The notes below the pieces were generated by a model. It saw nothing but the letters and a program-made list of their open reading frames with translations, was not told the DNA's origin and did not search any database. 6,267 bases of DNA from an uncultured Collinsella sp. GTDB taxonomy: Bacteria > Actinomycetota > Coriobacteriia > Coriobacteriales > Coriobacteriaceae. Position 1 is the stretch's first letter; every line of letters starts with the position of its first letter. Below, piece by piece: positions 5,506 through 6,267 of this stretch. The stretch covers positions 1 to 6,267 of the forward strand of contig URGG01000101.1 in assembly GCA_900547345.1 (NCBI GenBank). The letters are read 5' to 3'. A program made the translations under genes and the position numbers.

Positions 5506-6267
5506 ATGGAGATGGATGACAACAAACGTAGACGGAATATGATCCTCTACGTGCTCATCGCCTTCGTCGTCTACCTCGTGCTCTCGACCGTTCTGTTCCC
5601 CAACATCGGTCACACGCAGCAGATTACGAAGACCGATTACTCGACGTTTGTCAAAGCGCTCGATAAGAAGAGCGTCGACAAGGTCGAGTACAACACGGAC
5701 GATTACACCATTTATTACACCAAGAAGGGCGAGGACGAGAACATCGCCTACAAGACGACCGGCGTGCCGAATGATGCTGGCTTTACCGATCGCGTGCTTG
5801 AATCCGGTGCGTCCCTGGAATCGGTCGTTCCCGATAAAAACCCGGGTCTGATGACCTACTACCTGCTCACACTCATCCTTCCCATGGCGATTTTCTTCCT
5901 CATCGGTTGGTGGCTCAATCGTCGCATGAAGAAGGCCATGGGCGATGACGGTCCTTCGATGAACTTTGGCGGCGGTTTTGGCGGCGGCGGACTGGGCAAG
6001 TCCGGTGCTCGCGTTATCGCCTCCAAAGATGTGGGCGTGACCTTTAAGGACGTCGCTGGCCAGGAAGAGGCCAAGGAATCCCTCAAGGAGGTCGTCGACT
6101 TTCTGGAGAAGCCGCAACGCTACGAGGAGATCGGCGCCAAGCTGCCACGCGGTGCCCTTCTTGTCGGCCCTCCGGGTACCGGTAAAACCCTGCTCGCCAA
6201 GGCTGTGGCCGGCGAGGCGGGCGTGCCGTTCTTTAGCATTTCGGGGTCTGAGTTCGTCGAGATGTTC
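5506..6267 (+). CDS. ftsH: FtsH ATP-dependent zinc metalloprotease, N-terminal part (cut by window end)
   Basis: The first 254 residues are visible, with no stop before the window edge. FtsH is a hexameric membrane-anchored AAA+ protease that degrades misfolded membrane proteins and short-lived regulators. A basic N-terminus (DDNKRRRN) precedes transmembrane helix 1 (about 12-31). An extracytoplasmic domain follows (about 32-117), then helix 2 (about 118-137), a basic and glycine-rich linker (NFGGGFGGGGLG from 153), and the start of the AAA+ domain with VTFKDVAGQEEAK. Walker A is GPPGTGKT (221-228). The window ends in the pore-loop region FVEMF, so Walker B, the second region of homology and the HEXXH zinc site are not seen. 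The start is ambiguous among in-frame ATGs at 5491, 5506, 5512 and 5539. ATG 5506 is preferred because GGAG (5493-5496) lies 9 bases upstream. TATTCT at 5461-5466 is a possible -10 box with no clear -35. Confidence 0.95.
   Translation, partial: MEMDDNKRRRNMILYVLIAFVVYLVLSTVLFPNIGHTQQITKTDYSTFVKALDKKSVDKVEYNTDDYTIYYTKKGEDENIAYKTTGVPNDAGFTDRVLESGASLESVVPDKNPGLMTYYLLTLILPMAIFFLIGWWLNRRMKKAMGDDGPSMNFGGGFGGGGLGKSGARVIASKDVGVTFKDVAGQEEAKESLKEVVDFLEKPQRYEEIGAKLPRGALLVGPPGTGKTLLAKAVAGEAGVPFFSISGSEFVEMF

Noticed and set aside
5143..6117. Minus-strand 324-codon open frame opposite ftsH and running into cobO
   Set aside because: It is antisense to the FtsH coding sequence and passes through the divergent promoter region; the protein resembles nothing.

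Overview
The window looks like a chromosomal segment of a GC-rich Gram-positive actinobacterium of the Coriobacteriia. Collinsella or a close relative is my best guess. This rests on base composition, protein flavour and gene content, not on a database match. Every gene but one pair is a recognisable housekeeping or metabolic gene. No phage, transposase, CRISPR array, rRNA or tRNA is visible, and no gap between genes exceeds about 170 bases.

Layout, left to right. (1) Minus strand, 38-802: a fusion of a DUF134 helix-turn-helix domain, a NifX/NifB-type (dinitrogenase iron-molybdenum cofactor family) domain and a Cys/His-rich tail. A strong Shine-Dalgarno and ATG sit inside it, exactly where a stand-alone NifX-like protein would begin. 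(2) The 166-base divergent gap 803-968 holds two copies of a palindrome built on TGACATATGTCA. Their centres are 53 bp apart and they bracket a good minus-strand promoter. This is the probable operator pair of the DUF134 regulator. (3) Plus strand, 969-2345: thyA and folA, nine bases apart, forming a thymidylate/folate operon that ends in a GC hairpin. (4) Plus strand, 2455-3369: a SpoU/TrmH-family RNA 2'-O-ribose methyltransferase. (5) Plus strand, 3493-4845: a 12-helix MATE-family efflux transporter. (6) 4843-4926: a long palindrome made of two inverted 31-bp units, filling the convergent gap almost completely. It is probably a REP/BIME- or MITE-like dispersed element and may also act as a bidirectional terminator. 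(7) Minus strand, 4928-5413: a compact cobO-type corrinoid adenosyltransferase. (8) Plus strand, 5506 to the window end: the N-terminal third of FtsH, cut off in the AAA+ pore loop.

How the genes relate: ThyA makes dTMP and releases dihydrofolate, which FolA reduces back to tetrahydrofolate, so that pair is one functional unit. The other genes appear to be independent transcription units. The most interesting parts are the regulator/NifX fusion with its internal start and paired operators, and the double-palindrome element at 4843-4926. I see no convincing wholly new multi-gene system. Bases 1-37 hold only the sequence downstream of the first gene.
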